63,095 bases of DNA from Clostridium sp. (GCA_015058375.1 SVCK01000039.1:1-63095); one strand, 5' to 3'. Shown: positions 1 to 8,876, counted from the first letter of the stretch. Notes: generated by a model not told the origin, from the sequence alone. Made by a program: numbers and translations.

Positions 1-514
1 ATCTCCCAATAAGATAATTAAAACGATTATAATTAACATCTGGTTCTAACTCTGACTCCATCTTCTTGTCAGTATATAAATAAGCACCATCTGATACTCC
101 AAAATACTTTCTACAACTATAAATAGTATCTATTCCTTCTACAGCCTTCTGAAAAAATGCTTGTGTATTATCAAATATAATATTCTTATACCTTTTCTTT
201 AAGTTCAGAATAGTTTCATTTGCTACTTGTCCAAAGTAATTAACTATATATACACATTCATTTTCTTTAACTTCATGTTCTATAGCTGGAAGCATTTCTT
301 TATCTACATGATAAAATTCATAATCAATACTTAATTCATCCAACATCTCAAACATACAATCACATAAGTAATATGGTATATAATACTTATTATAATTTTC
401 TATACTCTGGATATACTTTATTGAACTCCTTGCAGTATTAAAGCCAATTGCATCCTCATGATATTCAGGACCATAATAAGTTTCAAACTGCATATAACCG
501 CCAATTTCTCTCAT
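1..514 (-). CDS. Partial PLP-dependent aminotransferase-like protein of a glycan cluster (C-terminus outside window)
   Basis: An open frame begins with ATG at 514-512 behind a GGGGGATTA ribosome-binding site and runs uninterrupted off the left edge, giving about 171 residues. It begins MREIGGYMQFETYYGPEYHE. A segment DNTQAFF followed further on by YSCRKYFGVSDGAYL resembles the active-site part of fold-type I PLP enzymes (DegT/DnrJ-like), in which the Asp contacts the pyridine nitrogen and the Lys of SCRKYFG would be the Schiff-base lysine. The upstream neighbour ends 11 bp away, so it is the last gene seen of the glycan operon. The family call is from memory and moderate; a sugar aminotransferase or a non-catalytic relative are both possible. 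The substrate is unknown. Confidence 0.6.
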   Translation of the reverse strand, partial: MREIGGYMQFETYYGPEYHEDAIGFNTARSSIKYIQSIENYNKYYIPYYLCDCMFEMLDELSIDYEFYHVDKEMLPAIEHEVKENECVYIVNYFGQVANETILNLKKRYKNIIFDNTQAFFQKAVEGIDTIYSCRKYFGVSDGAYLYTDKKMESELEPDVNYNRFNYLIGR

Positions 515-525
515 ATTAATCCCCC

Positions 526-1242
526 TTAAGTTAAAATAGTATAATCATCTAACATTTCATTAATTTCCTCAGGCTTTAAGAACATCATGACATCAATAAT
601 TGACAATCCTTCTTCAAACTTCCCAATTCTTTGAACATAAGGCTTTAAATTAATTTTCAAAAACTCTAACTTAATATTTTGATTCTCATATTTTTTCCTA
701 TCAAAAAAAGACATTCCCCCTGGCGGATTAACATATGTATCGTATCCTAATGCCTTTGTAATATTTAAAGCCCATTCATCTGGAGCTTTTACCTCATCAA
801 TTTTTAAATTCATTTCTGAAAAAACATCATACTTATAAGGTATACCTATATATTCACATATCTTTTTAAGAGTATATATATTTAGCTCTGATATATATTT
901 AAACTGTTTACTCTCAATATCATTTATTAATTCTAGGACTTCCTTATAATAAGGGGCTCTTTTTTTATAAACAGTTAATTGTCCCTTAATTTTTTCAATC
1001 CACTTTTCTTTATAGTTTATTTCAGTATCCATAATAGCAGTATCCCTATCAGCTGCTACCACTGGCACTGTAATATAACATGGATTTCCCTTTGAATCTA
1101 AAATTCTATTTCTGTTTACCCAGCCTCTTCTTATATATTGAGGTGTATCAAATATAACAAAGTAATCTGTATTTTTTATTAAAGAGAAATAACCTAAATA
1201 AGGTAAAAAATATGGTTGCATAATTCCTATCCTCAATTTCAT
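526..1242 (-). CDS. WbqC-like family protein
   Basis: A protein of 238 residues beginning MKLRIGIMQPYFLPYLGYF, the characteristic opening of the WbqC-like family (QPxYLPxxGYF), which is found in O-antigen, capsule and flagellin glycan clusters. Its biochemical role is poorly defined; members are suspected to act in amino-sugar modification. A GTG codon directly upstream could also be used, but the family's usual N-terminus supports ATG at 1242. The ribosome-binding site AGGAG lies very close to this start, so the start is not certain. It sits between two PLP-type enzymes in one transcription unit, which suggests it acts on the same modified sugar. Confidence 0.8.
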   Translation of the reverse strand: MKLRIGIMQPYFLPYLGYFSLIKNTDYFVIFDTPQYIRRGWVNRNRILDSKGNPCYITVPVVAADRDTAIMDTEINYKEKWIEKIKGQLTVYKKRAPYYKEVLELINDIESKQFKYISELNIYTLKKICEYIGIPYKYDVFSEMNLKIDEVKAPDEWALNITKALGYDTYVNPPGGMSFFDRKKYENQNIKLEFLKINLKPYVQRIGKFEEGLSIIDVMMFLKPEEINEMLDDYTILT

Positions 1243-1261
1243 CACTCCTAGCTATTAACTT

Positions 1262-2383
1262 TTATACACATTTAGCCTTTTGTAGTTTTAAAATTATGCT
1301 GCATATTCTATCAACATCTTCTATACTCAAATCTGCGTAAAGCGGAAGGGTTAATATTCTATTAGAAATATATCTTGCTACAGGAATATCACAATTCTTA
1401 TACTTATTCTTAAAACATGCTTGATCAGCTGTTAATGGATAAAAATATTTTCTAGCATAAATATTATTTTTAGCTAATTCATCATATAATTCATCTCTAG
1501 TTATTCCTAAATACTTCTCCTCACAAACAACAGGAAAATATGAATAATTCTCCTGAACTCCTGGAATCTTTTCAGTAATTCTTAATCCTTTTATGTTAGA
1601 TAAATTTTCTCTATATCTCTCTACTACCTTTTTTCTCTTTTCAAGTTCTTCTTGTATATGTCTCAAATTGCATAATCCCATAATACTTTCAAATTCATTC
1701 ATCTTTGCATTTGCTCCAATTTGTGAGATTACTTCTTCAGAACGTATACCAAAGTTCTTAAGATTATATAATTTCTCTTCAAGACTTCCTTCACGAAAAG
1801 TTACCGCTCCACCTTCAATAGTATTAAATACCTTTGTCGCATGAAAGCTATATACAGATGCATCTCCAAAATTACCTACCGCAACTCCATCCTTTTTTAC
1901 TCCAAAGGCATGAGCAGCATCGTATATTACCTTTAAATTATATTTCTTAGCTATTCTATCAATTTCCTCAACATTGCATATATTTCCATAAACGTGAACT
2001 GGAATAATTGCAGATGTTTTTTCCGTTATTAAATCTTCAATCTTACTAGCATCCATTGTCATACTTACCGAATCAATATCACAAAATACTGGTTCTAATC
2101 CATTTCTTACAATAGAATGAGTCGTTGAAATAAAAGTAAAAGGTGTTGTTATTACTTCCCCTGTAAGACCCATTGCTTGTATAACCATTTCTAAAGACAT
2201 ATGACCATTACAGAACAAAGATAAGTTATCTATTTCAAGATAGTCTTTTAATTGCTTTTCAAGCTCTTTATGATATCTCCCCATATTAGTTAATAAGTGT
2301 GTATTCCATAAAGGTTTTATTGCTTCAATATATTCTTCATATTCTGGCATAGAAGAACGAGTAACATAAATATCTTTATCCAT
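1262..2383 (-). CDS. DegT/DnrJ/EryC1/StrS-family sugar aminotransferase
   Basis: A protein of 373 residues, the usual length for PLP-dependent aminotransferases of nucleotide-sugar biosynthesis. It carries DAAHAFG at about residues 155-161 (the Asp/His pocket contacting the cofactor) and SFHATKVFNTIEGG at about 180-192, where Lys184 is the expected Schiff-base lysine. Such enzymes transfer an amino group, normally from glutamate, to a keto-deoxy sugar linked to dTDP or UDP. It lies 56 bp downstream of the GT2 gene and 19 bp upstream of the WbqC gene, consistent with one operon making and attaching an amino-deoxy sugar. The exact sugar cannot be read from sequence. Confidence 0.88.
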   Translation of the reverse strand: MDKDIYVTRSSMPEYEEYIEAIKPLWNTHLLTNMGRYHKELEKQLKDYLEIDNLSLFCNGHMSLEMVIQAMGLTGEVITTPFTFISTTHSIVRNGLEPVFCDIDSVSMTMDASKIEDLITEKTSAIIPVHVYGNICNVEEIDRIAKKYNLKVIYDAAHAFGVKKDGVAVGNFGDASVYSFHATKVFNTIEGGAVTFREGSLEEKLYNLKNFGIRSEEVISQIGANAKMNEFESIMGLCNLRHIQEELEKRKKVVERYRENLSNIKGLRITEKIPGVQENYSYFPVVCEEKYLGITRDELYDELAKNNIYARKYFYPLTADQACFKNKYKNCDIPVARYISNRILTLPLYADLSIEDVDRICSIILKLQKAKCV

Positions 2384-2439
2384 ATCTCCATCCCCTTAAG
2401 TTTACATTTTATTCTAGACTAGTATTAAAGTATTTTACT

Positions 2440-3354
2440 TTATTGCGGCCACACTAGCCTATCTGCTTTACAAGTTATAACCCTAAACTTTTCACCAAAG
2501 CTTGTTCTAAATAATATATAATTAAGACCTCTTGCATACTCTTTATCTTTAAATGCAGTCTTAAATACAGTTTTCTGATAAAATGCTATTTCATCCTCAA
2601 CTATATGCCTTTTATCTTTAGGAACTATTAATCTTTGTACTCTAAGGGATTGTATATAATCCATAAACTTATAAATTTCATCATGTGAACAAAAAGAATT
2701 CTTTCCATTTAGAATACATCTATATACACTAGTCTTTTTATCAATGTATTTTATTTTTCCATGTTTTAAATTAAGGCACATTATTGTTTTATCACTTATA
2801 AACTTAGGAGCTTTATCATAGTATTGTCTAAAATTATCTCCAAGAGATGATCTTCTAAATAAAAATGTACCAGTTGGTATTATTGGTGTAGTTTCATAAA
2901 ATTCTTCAAACGTACAAATGTCCTCTTTATGAACTTTATATGTCTTATACATTCTCTCCTCGTCTGAAAAAATTTGAGTATCTGTATAGCACGCTGAATA
3001 ATCCTTATTATTATCTAGAAAGTCTACTTCCATCTGTAGTTTGTTTTCATCAGTCCAGTAGTCATCCCCCTCTAGGTATGCTATATATTCTCCTTCACAA
3101 TTTGAAAATATACTATACTCATTTTCAACACCACCTACGTTTTTCTCTTGTAAAATTAGTTTTATCTTATCTGGATATTTTTCTTTGTACTTTTTAACAA
3201 TTTCTCTTGTTCTATCTGTAGAACAATCCTCTCCTATAACAATTTCATAATCAAAGTCACATTTTTGCATTAATGCGCTTTCTATAGACTGTGATATGTA
3301 TTGTTCATGGTTATAAGTTAATAAAGCAATACTTACTTTGCACTTATTCTCCAT
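2440..3354 (-). CDS. Family 2 glycosyltransferase
   Basis: A protein of 304 residues with a GT-A (GT2) N-terminal domain: VSIALLTYNHEQYISQSIESAL at the start, then GEDCSTDRT near residues 41-49 and EGDDYW at 95-100, whose Asp residues form the metal and nucleotide-sugar binding DxD-like motif. There is no membrane segment, so it is probably cytoplasmic. It is the first gene of the glycan operon, behind a strong promoter (TTGACA/TATAAT at 3406-3435) and the ribosome-binding site GGAGGG. It probably transfers a sugar to a lipid-linked glycan or to flagellin; donor and acceptor are unknown. Confidence 0.88.
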   Translation of the reverse strand: MENKCKVSIALLTYNHEQYISQSIESALMQKCDFDYEIVIGEDCSTDRTREIVKKYKEKYPDKIKLILQEKNVGGVENEYSIFSNCEGEYIAYLEGDDYWTDENKLQMEVDFLDNNKDYSACYTDTQIFSDEERMYKTYKVHKEDICTFEEFYETTPIIPTGTFLFRRSSLGDNFRQYYDKAPKFISDKTIMCLNLKHGKIKYIDKKTSVYRCILNGKNSFCSHDEIYKFMDYIQSLRVQRLIVPKDKRHIVEDEIAFYQKTVFKTAFKDKEYARGLNYILFRTSFGEKFRVITCKADRLVWPQ

Positions 3355-3405
3355 AAATTCCCTCCTATTTTTATGATTTTTTGTCCCTCAAAACATTCAT
3401 TTCGA

Positions 3406-3435
3406 ATTATAAAACAAAAACGCTCTTTTTGTCAA
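3406..3435 (-). promoter_or_regulatory. Sigma-A type promoter of the glycan operon
   Basis: Read on the minus strand, TTGACA (3435-3430) is followed after 18 bases by TATAAT (3411-3406), both perfect consensus hexamers. It lies about 50 bp upstream of the GT2 start codon. The rest of the gap to the sucrose operon terminator is AT-rich and shows nothing else. Confidence 0.75.
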
Positions 3436-3595
3436 CATTTGTTAATTAAGTATTATTTTTGATATTTATTTGCTAATAATCAAACATCAAAATAATTTTA
3501 ATGTAAAAGTTATTCATCTAAAGAAATACTTTTAGAATTAAAACATACAACTCATCCTTTGACTTTACTATAAATATAATTTCCTACACATCAAA

Positions 3596-3631
3596 AGAGG
3601 ACTCTGATTTTTAAAAAATCAGAGTCCTCTC
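3596..3631 (-). terminator. Intrinsic terminator of the sucrose operon
   Basis: A hairpin of about 14 bp (GAGGACTCTGATTTT with its complement) lies 16 bp after the scrK stop codon and is followed on the minus strand by CTCTTTTGA, a short U-rich run. It ends the scrARBK unit before the promoter of the glycan operon. Confidence 0.75.
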
Positions 3632-3646
3632 TTATATATTATTTAA

Positions 3647-4585
3647 TTACTTTATATCCTTAGCATATGGCATTGAATCTATAGCACCATAATTAGTACA
3701 TGTTATAGCTCCAACTTTATTTGCATAAGCTATTATTTCTTTCCACTTATCAAAAGATATATTCTTCATATCATCTAAATCAGCAACTTGCTTTAAAACA
3801 GCTCCAACAAAAGAATCTCCTGCTCCTGTTGAATCCACCTGTTTAATTTTTATTGAAGGTACTATAGCTTTTTCTGAACCATTACTTATTAAAGTTCCCT
3901 TAGCTCCTAATGTAATAGCAACAATTTTAGCTCCTAATGCATGAAGTGCATCTACTCCTTCATTTAAATCTTCCTTCTTAGTTATAAGTTTAACCTCTTC
4001 ATCACTTAACTTTACAAAATCAGAATCCTTAGCAAAAGTCTTTGAATCTTCTATAAATTGAGCTAGCTTTTCTTCAGTTATTAGAGCATCTCTATAATTA
4101 GGGTCAAAAGAAATGAACATATCTTTTTCCTTTGCATATTCTAATAGTTTGAAGTAAGTATTCTTTAATTCACCATCTAAAAATCCAGTAGCTGAACCAA
4201 AGTGAAGAACATCATTATTAGTTATTCTGCTTAAATCTATACTATCAAAAGAATATTCTCCATCACTTCCTCTATGGAATTCAAAATCTCTCTCACCATT
4301 TTCATCAATAGCTACAAATGCAAGAGTTGTGTAGCCTTCCATTTTTGTCATACTTGTATCAATATTTACATTCTTCAAAGTTTCAACTAAGAATCTTCCA
4401 AAAGAGTCATCTCCAACTTGCCCTAAAAATACAGCTTCTCCTCCAAGTTTAACAACTGAAGCTGCAACATTTGCAGGTGCTCCTCCTGCCTTTTTTTCAA
4501 AATTAGAGCCATTCTTTATTCCTTTATTAATATCTTTTCCTATAAAATCTATTAATAATTCTCCTATACAAAATACCTTATCCAT
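3647..4585 (-). CDS. scrK: Fructokinase (PfkB family)
   Basis: A protein of 312 residues. It phosphorylates the fructose released by sucrose-6-phosphate hydrolase to fructose 6-phosphate. The PfkB/ribokinase signature is visible at both ends: GGAPANVAASVVKLGG at about residues 34-49 and DSTGAGDSFVGA at 251-262, in which the Asp of GAGD is the catalytic base. It overlaps the end of scrB by 8 bp, so the two are translationally coupled, and it is the last gene before a terminator. The gene order scrA-scrR-scrB-scrK matches the known sucrose operon of C. beijerinckii. Confidence 0.93.
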   Translation of the reverse strand: MDKVFCIGELLIDFIGKDINKGIKNGSNFEKKAGGAPANVAASVVKLGGEAVFLGQVGDDSFGRFLVETLKNVNIDTSMTKMEGYTTLAFVAIDENGERDFEFHRGSDGEYSFDSIDLSRITNNDVLHFGSATGFLDGELKNTYFKLLEYAKEKDMFISFDPNYRDALITEEKLAQFIEDSKTFAKDSDFVKLSDEEVKLITKKEDLNEGVDALHALGAKIVAITLGAKGTLISNGSEKAIVPSIKIKQVDSTGAGDSFVGAVLKQVADLDDMKNISFDKWKEIIAYANKVGAITCTNYGAIDSMPYAKDIK

Positions 4586-6047
4586 CGTATCTTACTCCCT
4601 TCAAACTCCAAACTTTCATAGTATTTATATTTATATTACCTTTAGTTAGTAATTGTACTCCTGTTCCTTTATCTTTTGGATAAATTCTTGCTGAAAGCAC
4701 TTCTTTACCATCATTTAAGTATATTTCAACTGCTGAATTGTCCATAAACATATGAATTTTTATATTTTCTTGTTTCTCTAATTTAAGCTTTCTAACACCT
4801 TTATTTCCAGATTTCATATTAGTTCTATCTAAAATTGCTATATTATTATCAAAATCATATTTAAATATCATTAGCTCATCATCAGAAACAACAAATCTAA
4901 GTTGTAATTCAGATGCATCTTTTTTATCTAAATCTAATAAAAATTCATAACTATTGTTATTAATGTTATGACTTCCCCACTGATTTCCTACTGCATCTTC
5001 AATATCAACAAGAAGTTCTTCTCTTAAGTTTTTATATTCTTCTAATGGTTTTTGAATCAATTTATCTCCATCAAGAGTTAATTCTCTAGCCATAGTTAAA
5101 CAATGCATTCTATTATATTTATCTGTTGGATGTCCTGATTCTTCTTCTGGCATTCCCATCCATCCTATCATGATAGTTCTACCTTTATCATCATTGAATA
5201 CTTGAGGTGCATAGAAATCAAATCCCATATCAATTTCTTTAAATTCACTATGCTTCATTTTTAACGTATTGTAATCAAGTTTTCCAACAACATATCCTGA
5301 TTGATAGATATTCTGATTTTTAAACTCTTCCTTCTCAAGTCCTTGAGGCGAAAATAACAATACGTCTTTTCCACCCAATTCAAAAAGACTTGGACATTCC
5401 CACATAAATCCGAAATTTTTATACTCAGTATCTATTTCTCCTTCAAACTTCCAACTTTCAAAATTTTCGCTACTATACAATAAAGCTCTTCCTAATAGTT
5501 CATTATTTTGAACACCTATTACAAAATAGTATTTGCCATCTTTTTCAAAGAGTTTAGGATCTCTAAAATGAGCTGTATATCCTTCTGGTCTTTCCTCATT
5601 TAAAAGTGTTGGTCCAACCTTTATTACATTACCATTTTCATCACATATAGCTCTAACTTGATATGATTCTCTATTTCCTTCTTCATCCTTTACATTACCT
5701 GTATAAAGAAGTTCTAACTTATCATTATAAACTAAAGCACTTCCTGAATAACAACCATTTTTATCATACCAATCAGTTGGTGCAAGTACTGCTTTAGGAA
5801 TTGTATAATTAATAAAGTCTCTAGTTTTAACTAATCCCCAATGTTTAAATTTATGCTCACATCCAAATGGATTCCATTGAAAAAACAAATGATATTCTCC
5901 ATTATAGTAACTTAATCCATTTGGATCATTAATCAATCCAAAAGGTGTTTCAAAATGATAGTTTAATTTCCACTCATCGTTATAACTATTTTTATAATTC
6001 TGTACTACTTTTAAATTTATATCTTCTAACAACTTAAACTCTTTCAT
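4578..6047 (-). CDS. scrB: Sucrose-6-phosphate hydrolase (GH32)
   Basis: A protein of 489 residues starting MKEFKLLEDI, chosen because GAGGGTGAAG lies just upstream; an in-frame earlier start would add seven residues. GH32 hallmarks are present: LINDPNG at about residues 38-44 (nucleophile Asp41), FRDPK at 161-165 (transition-state Asp) and WECPSLF at 216-222 (acid/base Glu217). It cleaves sucrose 6-phosphate, delivered by the ScrA phosphotransferase system, to glucose 6-phosphate and fructose. There is no signal peptide, as expected for an intracellular enzyme. It lies just downstream of scrR and overlaps scrK. Confidence 0.93.
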   Translation of the reverse strand: MKEFKLLEDINLKVVQNYKNSYNDEWKLNYHFETPFGLINDPNGLSYYNGEYHLFFQWNPFGCEHKFKHWGLVKTRDFINYTIPKAVLAPTDWYDKNGCYSGSALVYNDKLELLYTGNVKDEEGNRESYQVRAICDENGNVIKVGPTLLNEERPEGYTAHFRDPKLFEKDGKYYFVIGVQNNELLGRALLYSSENFESWKFEGEIDTEYKNFGFMWECPSLFELGGKDVLLFSPQGLEKEEFKNQNIYQSGYVVGKLDYNTLKMKHSEFKEIDMGFDFYAPQVFNDDKGRTIMIGWMGMPEEESGHPTDKYNRMHCLTMARELTLDGDKLIQKPLEEYKNLREELLVDIEDAVGNQWGSHNINNNSYEFLLDLDKKDASELQLRFVVSDDELMIFKYDFDNNIAILDRTNMKSGNKGVRKLKLEKQENIKIHMFMDNSAVEIYLNDGKEVLSARIYPKDKGTGVQLLTKGNININTMKVWSLKGVRYDG

Positions 6048-6073
6048 TTCTTCACCCTCACATGTCAAAAATT

Positions 6074-7054
6074 TTATCCTATTTTTTTTACACTATCTCT
6101 TTCTATAAGCTTGAGTTCTACTTCTTTTTCATTTTCAATTTCTTCAAGTTCAATAGCTGCCACAATGGAATCTGCTGCTTTTTCACCTAAAGCTTCATAA
6201 TCGATACTTACTGTAGTTATTGTTGGATGTACTGCAAGGCCAATAGTATACCCTCCAAATCCAGCTACAGAAAAGTCTTCTGGTATATTATAGCCTTTTT
6301 CAAATGCATATCTTATAAATCCTAATATTATATTATCTGTAGCACCTACAACTGCTGTAGGTTTATATTTCAATACTTTTTCACTTGCCTTATAAGCTCC
6401 TTCAAAAGAGAAATCTGTTTCTACAAAATTTATATTACATTCAACATCTTTAAAGGCATCATAAAAACCTCTTTTTCTTTCAATTCCAACTGCTTTATCT
6501 CTTTCAGATACTCCAAGAAAAACAATATCTCTATGTCCTTGATTTTTAATATACTCCCCAAGTATATTGCCAGCTTTTACATCATCAATTTTTATGCATT
6601 TTAATAGATTATTATTTTGACCTGTAAATATTATTGGTATAGTTAGTCTATTTGCCATAGCTATTGTTTCTTTAGTTATATCAAATGCCATCACAATTAT
6701 TCCATCTACACCTTGCTTATAAAATTTATCTATGCATTCTAATTCTTTTTCTTTATTTAATTCACTAGATAATATAATAACTTGATATCCTTTTTCTTCT
6801 AGTTTTCTATCAATACTCTTTAATAGTTTACCAGCTGTAAAAGAATCTATTCTTGGTAGTATTACCCCTATAAGTTTACTATTATCAGCCTTAAGTCTTT
6901 TTGCAAAAAAATTAGATGTAAACCCAGTTTTACCAACTGCTTCGCTAATTTTTTTTGCATTTTCTTCACTAACATATCCTCCATTAAGATATCTTGAAAC
7001 TGTACTCTTAGAAACACCAACCATATTGGCTATATCTTGTATAGTTACTTTCAT
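6074..7054 (-). CDS. scrR: LacI-family sucrose operon repressor
   Basis: A protein of 326 residues. The N-terminal helix-turn-helix MKVTIQDIANMVGVSKSTVS is typical of LacI/PurR regulators, followed by a periplasmic-binding-protein-like effector domain. The start at 7054 is supported by GGGAGGAAG upstream. It lies inside the operon between scrA and scrB, so it would be autoregulated. Candidate operators are the two copies of a 15-bp sequence upstream of scrA at 8608-8622 and 8723-8737. The effector is probably a sucrose-derived sugar or sugar phosphate; this is inferred from context. Confidence 0.9.
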   Translation of the reverse strand: MKVTIQDIANMVGVSKSTVSRYLNGGYVSEENAKKISEAVGKTGFTSNFFAKRLKADNSKLIGVILPRIDSFTAGKLLKSIDRKLEEKGYQVIILSSELNKEKELECIDKFYKQGVDGIIVMAFDITKETIAMANRLTIPIIFTGQNNNLLKCIKIDDVKAGNILGEYIKNQGHRDIVFLGVSERDKAVGIERKRGFYDAFKDVECNINFVETDFSFEGAYKASEKVLKYKPTAVVGATDNIILGFIRYAFEKGYNIPEDFSVAGFGGYTIGLAVHPTITTVSIDYEALGEKAADSIVAAIELEEIENEKEVELKLIERDSVKKIG

Positions 7055-7147
7055 TTCTTCCTCCCGACACACACTAGGATTATTCTTCTATTTTCGTAAG
7101 ATATTATAACACATGTTTTATTTAAAATACTCTATATACAAGAAATA

Positions 7148-7177
7148 GAGAGTCCTAGTATTTCTATTAGAACTCCC
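7148..7177 (-). other. Hairpin between scrA and scrR
   Basis: An 8-bp stem (GAGTTCTA with TAGGACTC on the minus strand) follows the scrA stop codon and leads into a weakly U-rich stretch. It could be a partial terminator or an mRNA-stabilising hairpin that lowers scrR relative to scrA. A TATAAT-like hexamer further downstream, without a good -35, leaves room for a weak internal promoter. Confidence 0.4.
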
Positions 7178-7197
7178 ATTTTAACTAATTTACCTAA

Positions 7198-8556
7198 TTA
7201 TTCTTCTGGTGTAAATAAGAAATAAGTTAATGCAAATGATACTGCAAAACCAATTGCACATGCAATAAAGTATCCTACTATATTTGTATTTAAGTAAAGT
7301 AATATTCCTGGTATTGCTGTAACACCCATTCCTGATCCTGCAAGTTTTATTATTCCTGAAAATAATCCAGCTACTGCTCCACCAACACATCCATATACAA
7401 ATGGTTTTATAAATCTAAAGTTAACTCCAAATATTGCTGGTTCAGTAATTCCTAAAAATGCTGGAACTGCTGAAGATAAATATAATGAACGTTTCTTCTT
7501 ATCTTTAGTCTTTAATGCAACTGCTATTGTTGCTGCACCTTGAGCTACTATAGCTCCTGAAATTAATGCATTAAATTGGTTAACCCCTTCTTTAGCTAAT
7601 AACTCAACTTCTAATGCATTGAATACATGATGTATTCCTGATACAACTATTACTTGATGGAAACCACCTATTACTGCTCCACCTATTCCAAAAGGAAGAG
7701 TCATGAACATTATACAACCTGCTAATATGTATTGTTCTATTGTATGCATTATTGGTCCAACTATAAATAATCCAAGTAACATTGAAACTGCTAATGTGAT
7801 AAATGGTGTAACTATTAAATCAATAACATCTGGTACAACTTTTCTTAATGATTTTTCAATTTTAGCTGCTATAATTCCTAATATTAAAGCTGGTAAAACT
7901 GATCCTTGATATCCTACTAAAGGAATATTTAATCCCATTAAAGCTATATATATTGGACTTTCTGTTCCACCTGCAACACTATATGCATTTGGAAGACTTC
8001 CTGATACTAACATTAAACCAAGTACTATACCTATAACTGGAGTACCACCAAACTTTTTAATTGTTGACCATGCAACTAAAGCTGGTAAAAATGCAAAAGC
8101 AGTATCTGTTAAAATTCCAAGCACTAATGAGAAATTACTTTCATCTGAAATTATACCTAAATTTTTTAATAAACCATTAACCCCCATAAATAATCCAGTA
8201 GCAACTAACACTGGTATTATAGGAACAAATATATCTCCTAATGTTCTAGAAACTTTTTGAACTAAAGTCATATTAGCATATGCTTCTTCTTTATTATTTC
8301 CAGTTTCAATACCTTCTTTATTCATTTCTGCAAATACTTTATTTACAAAACCTGTTCCTAATATTATTTGAAATTGAGCAGCTGCAAAATACTGACCTTT
8401 AACGCCATCTATATTTTCAATTGCTTTTTCGTTAACCTTTTCTTTGTCTACTAAAATTAATCTTAATCTTGTAGCACAATGTTCCATAGATTTTATATTT
8501 TCTTTGCCGCCAATATTTTTCAATATTTCTTTAGCAACGACTTGTTCTTTTGTCAT
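7198..8556 (-). CDS. scrA: Sucrose-specific PTS permease, EIIBC
   Basis: A protein of 452 residues with an N-terminal EIIB domain (MEHCATRLRL, phosphorylated Cys27) and a long hydrophobic EIIC domain of about ten membrane segments from near residue 105 to the end. It imports sucrose and phosphorylates it to sucrose 6-phosphate. No EIIA domain is fused, so a glucose-type EIIA encoded elsewhere must donate the phosphate; enzyme I is encoded in this window at 51.6 kb. Start is ATG at 8556 behind AAGGAGGAG. It heads the scrARBK operon behind promoter 8604-8633. Confidence 0.92.
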   Translation of the reverse strand: MTKEQVVAKEILKNIGGKENIKSMEHCATRLRLILVDKEKVNEKAIENIDGVKGQYFAAAQFQIILGTGFVNKVFAEMNKEGIETGNNKEEAYANMTLVQKVSRTLGDIFVPIIPVLVATGLFMGVNGLLKNLGIISDESNFSLVLGILTDTAFAFLPALVAWSTIKKFGGTPVIGIVLGLMLVSGSLPNAYSVAGGTESPIYIALMGLNIPLVGYQGSVLPALILGIIAAKIEKSLRKVVPDVIDLIVTPFITLAVSMLLGLFIVGPIMHTIEQYILAGCIMFMTLPFGIGGAVIGGFHQVIVVSGIHHVFNALEVELLAKEGVNQFNALISGAIVAQGAATIAVALKTKDKKKRSLYLSSAVPAFLGITEPAIFGVNFRFIKPFVYGCVGGAVAGLFSGIIKLAGSGMGVTAIPGILLYLNTNIVGYFIACAIGFAVSFALTYFLFTPEE

Positions 8557-8574
8557 AGTTTCTCCTCCTTAAAA

Positions 8575-8588
8575 TCATAACGTTTTCT
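8575..8588 (-). promoter_or_regulatory. cre-like site in the scrA leader
   Basis: Minus-strand AGAAAACGTTATGA matches the catabolite-response consensus TGWAANCGNTNWCA at 12 of 14 positions. It lies between the promoter and the scrA start, where CcpA binding would block transcription. This is a motif match only. Confidence 0.4.
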
Positions 8589-8603
8589 ATAATTCTTAAA
8601 GAT

Positions 8604-8633
8604 ATAATACCAGTTCCATATTATGATTGTCAA
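8604..8633 (-). promoter_or_regulatory. scrA promoter with operator-like sequence in the spacer
   Basis: TTGACA (8633-8628) and TATTAT (8609-8604) are 18 bases apart on the minus strand. The spacer contains ATATGGAACTGGTA, repeated about 115 bp upstream, which makes it the best candidate for a ScrR operator overlapping the promoter. Confidence 0.7.
8608..8622 (-). promoter_or_regulatory. Putative ScrR operator, copy 1
   Basis: The 15-bp sequence AATATGGAACTGGTA (minus strand) sits between the -35 and -10 of the scrA promoter. An identical 15-mer is at 8723-8737. Two spaced identical sites upstream of a LacI-controlled operon suggest looping repression. Confidence 0.5.
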
Positions 8634-8684
8634 GTGATTTGTATATATTTTTTGTTCTCTTTTACATTTCAGTGTTCATGCGGA

Positions 8685-8698
8685 ATTAAGCGTTTTCA
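8685..8698 (-). promoter_or_regulatory. cre-like site upstream of scrA promoter
   Basis: Minus-strand TGAAAACGCTTAAT fits TGWAANCGNTNWCA at 12 of 14 positions and lies about 50 bp upstream of the -35 hexamer. Together with the leader site it suggests CcpA-mediated carbon catabolite control of sucrose use. Confidence 0.4.
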
Positions 8699-8722
8699 AA
8701 ATATACCATTTTTCATATGTGG

Positions 8723-8737
8723 TACCAGTTCCATATT
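8723..8737 (-). promoter_or_regulatory. Putative ScrR operator, copy 2
   Basis: Exact second copy of the 15-mer at 8608-8622, in the same orientation, about 90 bp upstream of the -35. The intergenic region otherwise holds only the promoter, cre-like sites and the terminator of the neighbouring hydrolase gene. Confidence 0.45.
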
Positions 8738-8845
8738 TCTTTATTTTCAAGTACTTACACAACGTTATCATATGATTAATATTCCCCATATCAATATGAA
8801 TATTTACTTCAAATTTAAAAATCTATTTACACTAAAATACAATTT

Positions 8846-8876
8846 AAGGGAATTCACATCACAGCGAATTCCCTTA
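8846..8876 (-). terminator. Terminator hairpin of the alpha/beta hydrolase gene
   Basis: A perfect 10-bp inverted repeat (AAGGGAATTC / GAATTCCCTT) with a 10-nt loop directly follows the hydrolase stop codon. The U-tract is weak (AAATTGTATTTT), so termination may be partial. Confidence 0.6.

Noticed and set aside
3355-3646. Possible small gene between the glycan and sucrose operons
   Set aside because: Only a promoter and a terminator are seen; frames are short and lack ribosome-binding sites.
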